Assembly (NCBI RefSeq): GCF_003313505.1
Contig: NZ_QMHO01000007.1
Location: forward strand, 1 to 64,000
Direction of reading: 5' to 3'
From: Pedobacter nanyangensis
Lineage (GTDB): Bacteria > Bacteroidota > Bacteroidia > Sphingobacteriales > Sphingobacteriaceae
Length of the DNA: 64,000 bases
The position numbers and the translations under genes are program-made. Below are positions 51,127 to 58,765 of the stretch, one piece after another. The notes below the pieces were generated by a model, which ran no database searches, was not told the origin of the DNA, and saw nothing but the letters and a program-made list of their open reading frames with translations. Within the stretch, counting starts at the first letter, position 1, and every line of letters begins with the position of its first letter.

Positions 51127-51714
51127 TTATTTACTGACCATTCTTTTTCTAATCCTACTTAATGAGGGACCTTGAATGCCCAGATAAGAAGCAATATGAT
51201 ATAAAGGGATGTGATTGGCCAATTGTGGATGGGCTTCGGTTAAATCTTTATAGCGCTGTTCGGGCGTATTAAAAATGAAATCTTCGGTTCTGGTCATGGC
51301 CATGTTAAAAGCCTTTTCCGCAATGAGCCTCCCAAAATGCTCCCATTGGTGTGATTGCTGGTAGAGCTTTTCTAATTGTGCATAACTGATATAGAGCACG
51401 CTTGCAGCAGTCATGGATTCGGTATGATAATTACAAGGAGCTTGGTTGACGAAACTTTTGTACGAAACAATAATTTGCTGCGGAGAAAAGAAAAAGATAT
51501 TCTTTTCTTCTCCAGTTTCTTCATTTACATAATAAGTACGGAAAATACCATCGATGATAAAGCCCAAATTTTTGCAAACGTTTTTATATTCGTTGTAAAA
51601 CTCCCCTTTCTGATAATTCCGTGGTTGCCAGTATTCACGGGAAAGGTCAAAGTTTTCTTCATCTATTCCTGCAAATGCCAGTAAAGCATGTTTGAGCATA
51701 ACCATTTGTTCCAT
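51127..51714 (-). CDS. Crp/Fnr-family regulator
   Basis: A 195-residue transcription factor. The N-terminal cyclic-nucleotide-like barrel has YQKGEFYNEYKNVCKNLGFIIDGIFRTYYVNEETGEEKNIFFF. The C-terminal region ends with the helix-turn-helix HIPLYHIASYLGIQGPSLSRIRKRM. The barrel's phosphate-binding residues of true CRP are not obvious, as usual in this Bacteroidota group, so the ligand is unknown. Probably governs the hydrolase-epimerase-photolyase genes downstream. Confidence 0.88.
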   Translation of the reverse strand: MEQMVMLKHALLAFAGIDEENFDLSREYWQPRNYQKGEFYNEYKNVCKNLGFIIDGIFRTYYVNEETGEEKNIFFFSPQQIIVSYKSFVNQAPCNYHTESMTAASVLYISYAQLEKLYQQSHQWEHFGRLIAEKAFNMAMTRTEDFIFNTPEQRYKDLTEAHPQLANHIPLYHIASYLGIQGPSLSRIRKRMVSK

Positions 51715-51753
51715 AGCTAAATATAGCTAAATAGAATAAATTTGATGCTTGTT

Positions 51754-52560
51754 TTATTTCTTTGCGTACTTCTTGAAAAAATTGATGATGGTTTGATTGG
51801 CATTTCTGGGATATTCATGGCCACCACTATGCAAAAAAATGATGACATCGTTTCCATCTTTGCCAGCGTATAAAGTGGCATTGCTATCTAGTTTTACTCC
51901 TTCTTTACTACAACCGTTTATCGATAACACCTTATTGTAGGTTGCTTTTTGCATGAACGGCTTTACCAAAGGATCTGCTTCGCCCATTAAGTGCAGTGCA
52001 GGTTTAGGTGTTAAGTCGCCTCTTAACTTTCCAGCTGCGGTAGCGGTTGGCGCAAAGGCGGCAAATTCATTAGCCCGTGTTGCCCATAGCAAATAAGTAA
52101 AACCACCGCCGTTGGAGTGACCCGTGGCATAAATGCGATTGTTGTCAACTTTATAGTTGGCTTTGAGCGTTTTAAGCATGGCATCAAAAAACTGCAAATC
52201 CCTATTCTTATCGGTTTCACTGATCATTACCCAGCCGCTTTTTTTGCCTTCCGGATCGGTAAGCATTCCAGGAGTGTTTAATCCTTGCGGACAAATGAAA
52301 ATGGCTTCTGGCCAAAGTTTCTCAAAGCCTCTTGTTCTGTACATGTTAAGCATGGTTCCGCCATGACCATGAAAAGCGAAAATAACGGCAGTTGGCTTGC
52401 TTTTGGCAGATGAAGGAATGTAAACCATTGCTTTTCTAATTTCGCCATTGATGGTCCATTCCATTATTTTTGGACTGCTTTCCTGAGCTGCTGCCGATAA
52501 TAGCGAAGTGAACATGAACAACGCCAACAACTGGATCTTAAAATAGTGTTTTGCTTGCAT
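51754..52560 (-). CDS. LpqC/PHB-depolymerase-like esterase, exported
   Basis: A 268-residue exported hydrolase with a signal peptide (KHYFKIQLLALFMFTSLLSAAAQ). The esterase core has VIFAFHGHGGTMLN (oxyanion loop), IYATGHSNGGGFTYLLW (nucleophile Ser in GHSNGG) and a late His in HSGGHEYP. This pattern matches feruloyl esterase/PHB-depolymerase-like (LpqC) proteins, which attack carbohydrate or polyester esters. Separated from the Crp-type regulator by only 40 bp on the same strand. Confidence 0.88.
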   Translation of the reverse strand: MQAKHYFKIQLLALFMFTSLLSAAAQESSPKIMEWTINGEIRKAMVYIPSSAKSKPTAVIFAFHGHGGTMLNMYRTRGFEKLWPEAIFICPQGLNTPGMLTDPEGKKSGWVMISETDKNRDLQFFDAMLKTLKANYKVDNNRIYATGHSNGGGFTYLLWATRANEFAAFAPTATAAGKLRGDLTPKPALHLMGEADPLVKPFMQKATYNKVLSINGCSKEGVKLDSNATLYAGKDGNDVIIFLHSGGHEYPRNANQTIINFFKKYAKK

Positions 52561-52704
52561 ACCCGATAGAATAGCGTTTTGGAATAAGGTTTAAATGTTA
52601 TTTTAATTTTGGAGGTTGAAAACGTCAAAATAACTTCAAATAACAGCTTTTTCCTAAACAATAGCCAATTAAAAGCGTTAGTTTTACAAGATACTATTTG
52701 GGTT

Positions 52705-53688
52705 ATGGAGAAAGTTTTAGTTACGCGTTGTATTAGCGAAAATGCTTTGGAATTGATTAGAAATGAAGGCTACGAAACTAATGTTTACAAGGAAAGTAAG
52801 GACTTAACCCCCGCAGAACTCATTAAAATGTGTGAGGGTCATGCAGGTTTACTCAGCGTAGGTCCTAATAAAATCGACGAGCAATTTCTCCGCTCGTGTA
52901 AACATTTAAAAGGCATTGCCTTAATGAGCGTGGGCTACGATAAAGTTGACGTAAAAGCAGCCACTAAACACGGTATGCCTATTAGCAATACCCCCGATGT
53001 ATTGAGCGAAGCTACCGCAGATGTAGCTTTTTTGTTAATGCTGTCGGTAGCCAGAAAAGCCTTTTACATGCATAAAACCATTGAGCGTGGTGAGTGGGGA
53101 TTTTTTGATCCGATGAAAAACCTGGGGCAAGAGCTTTATGGCAAAACCCTTGGCGTATTGGGCTTAGGAAGGATAGGATTGGAGCTTGCCAAAAAAGCAA
53201 AAGCAGCCTATGGAATGCAGGTGATTTACCATAATAGAAGCAGAAATCAAGAGGCTGAAAAATTGCTCAATGCCACTTATGTGTCCTTTGAGGAACTGCT
53301 GAATCAAAGCGATGTGCTTTCGGTACATGTGAATTTAACGGAAGAAACTAAGGGTATGTTCAACCTCACAGCATTTGAAAAAATGAAGCCTAACGCCATC
53401 TTTATCAATACTGCACGTGGAGCTATCCACAATGAAAAGGATTTGATTACTGCATTACAAAACAAAACCATTTGGGGCGCTGGTTTAGATGTGACCAATC
53501 CTGAACCTATGGACAGAAACAATCTGTTGTTAAATATGGAAAATGTTTGTGTGCTGCCGCATATTGGCTCGGCTACAGAAGAAACGAGGGAAAAAATGGC
53601 GGTGATGGCGGCACAAAATATTGTTAAAGCTCTAAAAGGAGAGCAAATGCCACAGGTGATTAATCCTGAGGTGTATCAAAAGGATTAG
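52705..53688 (+). CDS. Glyoxylate/hydroxypyruvate reductase-like D-2-hydroxyacid dehydrogenase
   Basis: NAD(P)-dependent enzyme of 327 residues from the ATG at 52705 (MEKVLVTRCISENALELIRNEGYE). The frame extends 96 bp further upstream from a TTG, but that region is leader. The core has ALMSVGYDKVDVKAA, the nucleotide loop GVLGLGRIGLELA, NTARGAIHN (Arg), GLDVTNPEPMDRNN (Glu) and VLPHIGSATEETR (His). The DVTNPEP and HIGSAT versions are typical of GRHPR-type glyoxylate reductases. TTTG five bases before the ATG resembles a leaderless promoter, but the TA part is poor. Confidence 0.88.
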   Translation: MEKVLVTRCISENALELIRNEGYETNVYKESKDLTPAELIKMCEGHAGLLSVGPNKIDEQFLRSCKHLKGIALMSVGYDKVDVKAATKHGMPISNTPDVLSEATADVAFLLMLSVARKAFYMHKTIERGEWGFFDPMKNLGQELYGKTLGVLGLGRIGLELAKKAKAAYGMQVIYHNRSRNQEAEKLLNATYVSFEELLNQSDVLSVHVNLTEETKGMFNLTAFEKMKPNAIFINTARGAIHNEKDLITALQNKTIWGAGLDVTNPEPMDRNNLLLNMENVCVLPHIGSATEETREKMAVMAAQNIVKALKGEQMPQVINPEVYQKD

Positions 53689-53716
53689 CTAAAAGCTTTT
53701 TCTGTTTCGAAATTAG

Positions 53717-53874
53717 AATCCTCCCTCTTAATCTCCTCCGATGAGTTGGACAGCCTCTCCAAACGCAGACACGGTTACTGCTACTATTTGTTTCTCTAAA
53801 GTTTACTAAGTTTCTGCCATGGCTAATGCTTGGCGCTGTCGCTATATCCCCCTCTGGAGGGGGCAGGGGGAGGA
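53717..53874 (+). repeat. Direct repeat A before the DUF559 gene
   Basis: Begins AATCCTCCCTCTTAATCT and ends with the hairpin CCCCCTC-TG-GAGGGGG followed by CAGGGGGAGGA. Most of its length recurs, same orientation, at 54325-54464. A stretch of about 18 bp near the start is present only in this copy. Confidence 0.85.
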
Positions 53875-53936
53875 ATTATTCATATTTCCAACTCTCAACA
53901 TATGAGAAAGGCGGTTAATTTTCATTAAATTCAAAT

Positions 53937-54326
53937 ATGAAAACCGCTGGAAAACAAAATCTCTGGCATTATAATGCCAATTTGAAAAACTTTGCTCGTG
54001 AAAATCGGAAGGAGATGACAAAAGCTGAAGCTTGTATCTGGAAATATTTGCTGAGTAATAAACAGATGATGGGTTATCAATTTAAGCGACAGCGTCCAAT
54101 CTTAAATTATATTGCTGATTTTTTTTGTAAGGAGCTGATGCTGATCATAGAAGTGGATGGATTGACACATCAGTGGGAAGAAGTAGCAAAAAAAGATGTA
54201 ATTAGAGAGCGGGAGCTGAAGCAGATAGGTTTTGAAGTTCTAAGGTTTCACGATGAAGAGGTTTTGAATGATATCGTGAATGTTGAGAGGGCAATTGTAG
54301 CTTATATCGAAAATTATCGTAGCTAA
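53937..54326 (+). CDS. DUF559 nuclease-fold protein
   Basis: A 129-residue protein of the DUF559 family, related to the Vsr-type PD-(D/E)XK nuclease fold. After the basic N-terminus (NLKNFARENRKEMTKAEACIWKYLL) the core strands give the nuclease triad: D61 in NYIADFFC, and E72 and D74 in LIIEVDGLTH, with H78 close by. RERELKQIGFEVLRFHDEEVL is the conserved C-terminal part. It is enclosed by two long direct repeats, and its stop codon overlaps the start of the second. Codon use looks ordinary. Function unknown, probably DNA cleavage. Confidence 0.88.
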   Translation: MKTAGKQNLWHYNANLKNFARENRKEMTKAEACIWKYLLSNKQMMGYQFKRQRPILNYIADFFCKELMLIIEVDGLTHQWEEVAKKDVIRERELKQIGFEVLRFHDEEVLNDIVNVERAIVAYIENYRS

Positions 54327-54464
54327 TCCTCCCTCTTAATCTCCCTCCAAAGGGAGACATAGGCACTGCTAATATTTGCTTTTCTACAGCTTATTTAAGT
54401 TTCTGCTATGGCTAATGCTTGATCTTGTTGCTATATCCCCCTCTTCGAGGGGGTAGGGGGAGGA
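54325..54464 (+). repeat. Direct repeat B after the DUF559 gene
   Basis: Same start (AATCCTCCCTCTTAATCT) and same end (hairpin CCCCCTC-TTC-GAGGGGG, then TAGGGGGAGGA) as copy A, and lacks the 18-bp stretch. An additional CTCCCT/AGGGAG hairpin lies near its start. The 330-bp gap up to the mutarotase gene also holds a CGTCAT-type palindrome at about 54557-54582 (ATTCCCGT/ACGGGAAT), and no gene. Confidence 0.85.
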
Positions 54465-54656
54465 TTTTTTAACTCGAAGAAATAAAGAAAGCATTTGTCC
54501 CAGAATTATGGAGGCGGTTATATAAATTAGTTGGTAAGGCGAATTGTAATAGGATTCCCGTGTAAACGGGAATGACGGGGAATGAGCAGTCTATGAAATT
54601 TGTTAGCGTTTGTTAAAATTTCAAAAAGATATTCCGAAAAGCTTTATTTTTATTTC

Positions 54657-55526
54657 ATGATTGTTTCTATAAAGAATGAGCATTTGGCTATAGATTTTTC
54701 TACCAAAGGCGCAGAACTTCAACGTATCATGGGAACCGATAGTGAGGTAAACTACATGTGGAGTGGTGATGCAAAGTTTTGGGGAAAGTTTAGTCCAGTG
54801 TTATTTCCAATTGTAGGAGCGTTTAAAGATAATACCTATTTCTATCAAGGCAAACAATATCATTTGTCGAGGCATGGTTTTGCCCGAGACATGGAGTTCT
54901 CTTATGAAAAATTAAATGCCAATGAAATTGCTTTTAAGCTAAGACATAACGAGGAAACCTTAAAAAACTATCCTTTTGAGTTTGAACTTACCCTTAAGTA
55001 CCGACTTCAGGGGGCTAGCTTACAATGCACCTACCAAGTTTCAAATCCAAGTATTCAACCACTTTTGTTTTCTATAGGTGGGCATCCCGCCTTTGCGGCG
55101 CCCTTGCATAATGAAGGGGTTTATACCGATTACTATCTGCAATTTGATAATGATGACGAGCTTACCTTTTATCACATTGTAGATAACCTAGTTTTAGATG
55201 AAACCACCACTTTAAAACTGAACGATAAGATTTTACCTTTAAAGCACGAGCTCTTTTATGAGGATGCACTGGTTTTTAAAAATCTGAAAAGCAAACATAT
55301 CCGACTGCTAAACAACAAAAATTATAAGGGCCTAAATTTTCATTTTGAAGGCTTTCCTTATTTTGGGATTTGGGCAGCTAAAGATGCTGATTTTGTATGC
55401 TTAGAACCTTGGTGTGGCATAGCCGATGGGGTTAACCATAACCAGCAATTGGAAGATAAAGAGGGGATGGAAAAGTTGGAAGGTGGGCAAACTTGGCAAC
55501 GAAGCTGGGAAATATGCTGCTTTTAA
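54657..55526 (+). CDS. Aldose 1-epimerase-like protein (LacX/YihR type)
   Basis: Galactose-mutarotase fold, 289 residues from the ATG at 54657 (MIVSIKNEHLAIDFSTKGAEL). A TTG 57 bp earlier extends the frame into the leader. Family landmarks are KFSPVLFPIVGAF, YHLSRHGFARDMEF (Arg/His), LFSIGGHPAFAAPL (His) and FVCLEPWCGIADGVNHNQQLEDKEGMEKLEGGQTWQ (Glu in LEPW). This is the LacX-like subgroup of aldose 1-epimerases. A box TATTTTTA ends five bases before the ATG, close to the leaderless pattern. Substrate unknown. Confidence 0.88.
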   Translation: MIVSIKNEHLAIDFSTKGAELQRIMGTDSEVNYMWSGDAKFWGKFSPVLFPIVGAFKDNTYFYQGKQYHLSRHGFARDMEFSYEKLNANEIAFKLRHNEETLKNYPFEFELTLKYRLQGASLQCTYQVSNPSIQPLLFSIGGHPAFAAPLHNEGVYTDYYLQFDNDDELTFYHIVDNLVLDETTTLKLNDKILPLKHELFYEDALVFKNLKSKHIRLLNNKNYKGLNFHFEGFPYFGIWAAKDADFVCLEPWCGIADGVNHNQQLEDKEGMEKLEGGQTWQRSWEICCF

Positions 55527-55658
55527 CTTCCGCAACTTGCAGTAACCATCCTGTTCTCGAATACGAAACCGGCTCCTATTCATTGCTTGCAGATTATTTA
55601 TCTGGAATGATTAACTTTAAGCAGTTCTTTAATCTTAACCTTTGACATAAAAATCGAT

Positions 55659-58013
55659 TTGACTACCAGAAGAGATTTCCTAAAACAGGCCAGTCTATTG
55701 TCGGGGGCCACGGCATTGGCCACCGTTTTTCCAGAAGCCATTCAACGTGCCTTGGCCATTAACCCTAATTTGGGCAGTACCTTTTACGATGCCGAGCATG
55801 TGGTTTTTCTGATGCAGGAAAACCGTTCATTTGACCACATGTTTGGAGCCATGCGGGGGGTACGTGGTTTTAATGACCCGCATCCACATATTTTGCCCAA
55901 TAAGGATAAAGTTTGGGTACAGCGTGATGCCAAGGGCAATGCCTATACGCCTTTTCATGTCGATATCCATAAAACCAAAATTACTTGGCAGGGAGGTTTG
56001 GCGCATTCATGGCCCGACCAAATTGCGGCAAGAAATGACGGGAAATACGACCGTTGGATTCCCGCAAAAACAGCCATGTGCTTAGCTCATTATCAAAGGC
56101 ACGATTTGCCTTTTTATTATGCCATGGCAGATGCTTTCACCATTTGTGATCATCATTTTTGCTCGTCGTTAACGGGAACAACTCCTAACAGATTATTTTT
56201 TTGGACCGGAAATGTACGCCCCAACCCTAACGATAAAGAAACCAAGGCCGTAGTGAGCAATGCCCAAGCCGAATCGCATACCAACCGATTTGTGGACTGG
56301 CCTACATTTCCTGAACTGCTGGAAGATCACGGGATTGATTGGCGGGTTTACCAAAATGAGATCTGGACGGCCAAACTGCCCTCGCAAATAGATGATTGGT
56401 TAGGCAACTATGGGGATAATGCCTTGGAATATGTGAAGCGGCACCAGGTAAAACTATCTGCTTATTTCCGTAAAAACGGCGATAAAACGGTAACGCCAAA
56501 TCTTTCGGCAGAAGAAGTGCTTGAAAAGTATAATCGTTTGTCGCAAAGGGAAAAAAACTTAATTGATAGGGCGTTTACAACCAATATCGACGCCCATGAT
56601 TATTTGGATTTAGCTCCCCACGCTTATGAAAATGAACTGGGCGAAAAAGAAACCTTAAATGTGCCCAAGGGCGATATTTTTTATCAGTTTCGAAAAGACG
56701 TGAAGGAAGGAAAGCTACCTACAGTTTCGTGGCTGGTAGCCCCGCAACGATTTTCGGAGCATACCAGCTCGCCGTTATATGGCATTTGGTACGTATCGGA
56801 AGCACTCAATATTTTAACGGAAAATCCCGAGATCTGGAAAAAAACCATCTTTATTGTTAATTACGACGAAAATGATGGCTATTATGACCACATGCCGCCA
56901 TTTGTAGCACCAAAACCTGATACTTTGGCTCGAGGAAAGGTGTCTGATGGGATTGATACCGCCTCAGATTATGAGTCGAATGAGGGTAGTCCCATTGGTT
57001 TAGGGTATCGTGTACCCATGATTGTGGCCTCGCCCTGGAGTAGGGGCGGCTATGTAAATTCGCAAGTTTTTGATCATACCAGTACCTTAATGTTTCTGGA
57101 GGATTTCCTCAAGCATAAAACTGGTAAGCAGTTAAAAAGCGAGCAAATTAGTACCTGGCGCAGGGCCGTTTGCGGAGATTTGACTTCGGTGTTTAGGCCT
57201 TACAAAGGCGAAAAGCTCAAATACCCAACCGTGTTGGAACGCAATCAGGTAATTGACCATATCCAAAAAGTGAAAAGCAAGCCACAACAACGTATTCCCT
57301 TTCCACTTAAGGAAGAAGATATTGCAAAGATCAATAGACACCATGCTTTCGAAGATGGCGCATCGGCCTTGATGGCCAAACAGGAAAGAGGAACTAAACC
57401 TGCCTGTGCTTTGCCTTATCATTTAAGGGTTGATGCCCGTTTAAATGAAGCCAAAACGAGTATAGTGCTTGATTTTGTTACAGAGGAACGAAGTGTTGGT
57501 GCACCTTTTAATGTTTCTGCGTTAAATAGCTACAGCGGCGAACAAGGCCGTAATTGGTACATTGCTGTAAAAGCAAATGATCATATTGAGGATAATTGGG
57601 AAATAGATGCTTTTGCGCAAGGCAGATATGATTTGTCGGTACATGGGCCAAATGGTTTCTATCGGAGGTTTATGGGGAGTAAAACTAATCCTGATTTGTT
57701 GCTTGCCGCAACGCCCGAGTTGCAGGATAATTCAAAAAGATATTCAGGGAATTTGCAACTGCTTTTGGAAAACAAAAGTAACCAAGCCATGGAAGTGTTG
57801 CTTGTTGATGATGTTTACAGGGCTAATAACAAAACCATAAAAGTTGATGCGGGTACTAAAAAAATTGTATCGCTCAATTTGAAGAAATATCACCACTGGT
57901 ATAATTTTAAGGTGAGGGTAAAGGGTTATGATGACTTCCAAACGCACTATGCTGGCCATATTGAAACTGGCACCGATAGTATTACTGATCCTTATATGGG
58001 CGGAGTGGTGTAG
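55659..58013 (+). CDS. Phosphocholine-specific phospholipase C, Tat-exported
   Basis: A 784-residue phosphoesterase (PF04185-type) with two C-terminal DUF756 domains, as in the Pseudomonas PlcN/PlcH group. The Tat signal is TTRRDFLKQASLLSGATALATV. The catalytic domain has HVVFLMQENRSFDHMFGAMRGVRGF, FTICDHHFCSSLTGTTPNRLFFW and VNYDENDGYYDHMPPF. The two beta domains lie at about 585-680 and 690-775. The start is TTG (55659); no ATG is usable before the RR motif. It probably hydrolyses phospholipids outside the cytoplasm. Upstream TAACCTTTG may be its promoter box. Identification is firm. Confidence 0.94.
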   Translation: MTTRRDFLKQASLLSGATALATVFPEAIQRALAINPNLGSTFYDAEHVVFLMQENRSFDHMFGAMRGVRGFNDPHPHILPNKDKVWVQRDAKGNAYTPFHVDIHKTKITWQGGLAHSWPDQIAARNDGKYDRWIPAKTAMCLAHYQRHDLPFYYAMADAFTICDHHFCSSLTGTTPNRLFFWTGNVRPNPNDKETKAVVSNAQAESHTNRFVDWPTFPELLEDHGIDWRVYQNEIWTAKLPSQIDDWLGNYGDNALEYVKRHQVKLSAYFRKNGDKTVTPNLSAEEVLEKYNRLSQREKNLIDRAFTTNIDAHDYLDLAPHAYENELGEKETLNVPKGDIFYQFRKDVKEGKLPTVSWLVAPQRFSEHTSSPLYGIWYVSEALNILTENPEIWKKTIFIVNYDENDGYYDHMPPFVAPKPDTLARGKVSDGIDTASDYESNEGSPIGLGYRVPMIVASPWSRGGYVNSQVFDHTSTLMFLEDFLKHKTGKQLKSEQISTWRRAVCGDLTSVFRPYKGEKLKYPTVLERNQVIDHIQKVKSKPQQRIPFPLKEEDIAKINRHHAFEDGASALMAKQERGTKPACALPYHLRVDARLNEAKTSIVLDFVTEERSVGAPFNVSALNSYSGEQGRNWYIAVKANDHIEDNWEIDAFAQGRYDLSVHGPNGFYRRFMGSKTNPDLLLAATPELQDNSKRYSGNLQLLLENKSNQAMEVLLVDDVYRANNKTIKVDAGTKKIVSLNLKKYHHWYNFKVRVKGYDDFQTHYAGHIETGTDSITDPYMGGVV

Positions 58014-58074
58014 GAGGGTTATAGTTGACGTGATCGTCATCATTTGTTAGTAAACTTATATTGGATGTGAGAGT

Positions 58075-58420
58075 AGGCATTTCGTCATCTCGACCTTTTG
58101 GAGAGATCTTTGGATATGTTTATCCTATGGTTAGTGCTGTGGTTGGTGATAACACCAACCACAGGTCTAACAGGTCTATTATATCGGAAGCGGGAATAGG
58201 CATTTCGTCATCTCGACCTTTTGGAGAGATCTTTGGATATGTTTATACCATGGTTAGTGGTATGGTTGGTGATAAACCAACCACAGGTCTAAAGTGCTTG
58301 GAAGGTTATATCGGAAGCGGGCATAGGCATTTCGTCATCTCGACCTTGTGGAGAGATCTTTGGATATGTTTATCCTATGGTTAGTGGTATGGTTGGTGAT
58401 AACACCAACCTCAGGTCTAA
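58075..58420. repeat. Three tandem repeats of about 125 bp
   Basis: Copies start at 58075, 58198 and 58325 (periods 123 and 127). Each opens with AGGCATTTCGTCATCTCGACC, 21 bases shown here as AGGCATTTCGTCATCTCG plus ACC. It continues with TGGAGAGATCTTTGGATATG and a GGTTGGTG/CACCAACC hairpin, and ends at CAGGTCTAA. The second copy has a shorter loop (GATAAACCAACC). A 107-codon open frame over the repeats is not a gene. It lies in the 752-bp gap between the phospholipase and the QFAGF-repeat genes. Confidence 0.9.
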
Positions 58421-58422
58421 TG

Positions 58423-58492
58423 CGACTCCGTAGGAGTCGTACCCGAAGGAGCTAGGTCTGTTTTTTTATAACTATTTGACCTCTTCGAGGTC
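58423..58492. repeat. Two small hairpins
   Basis: CGACTCC-GTA-GGAGTCG (58423-58439) and GACCTC-TTC-GAGGTC (58478-58492) lie directly after the tandem repeats, with a T-run at 58460-58467 between them. They look like leftover intergenic repeats. Either could end transcription of the phospholipase gene. Confidence 0.6.
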
Positions 58493-58550
58493 CTAAACCT
58501 AAACCTATGGACAGGGCTTACGGCTTTTTGCCAATCGAACCCAAGTTTGT

Positions 58551-58620
58551 TAAACCCGATTGAAACGGGCACGAGCCCAATTTTTAATTGGGGGAGTAAA
58601 GTGGAAAGCGGGGCTAAAGC
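58551..58620 (+). repeat. Dispersed repeat, copy 3
   Basis: AAACCCGATTGAAACGGGCACGAG, split here as AAACCCGATTGAAACG and GGCACGAG, is followed by the hairpin CCCAATTTTTAATTGGG and TAAAGTGGAAAGCGGGGCT. It matches 10716-10815 (inverted) in both blocks; only the hairpin between them differs. Confidence 0.75.
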
Positions 58621-58765
58621 TGCCCAAGCGTGCCGAACATTGCTTTTCAATAAAAATAATTTATATGGTTGATTTTTAGGTTTTTGCGGTTTAATTTCTC
58701 TTTTTTTTAAAACCTGCGTAGGGGTGTATTTCTTTCTTGTTGTCTCAATGTTAAATAAGACACAA

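Noticed and set aside
53689..54480. Insertion sequence around the DUF559 gene
   Set aside because: The repeats are direct, not terminal inverted repeats, and no transposase of a known family is present.
58061..58384. 107-codon open frame with internal repeats on the plus strand
   Set aside because: It is the translation of the three tandem DNA repeats; the frame shifts between copies and there is no signal or family similarity.
58075..58420. Possible CRISPR array
   Set aside because: Three units of about 125 bp that are similar over their whole length, with no short repeats separated by unique spacers and no cas genes.
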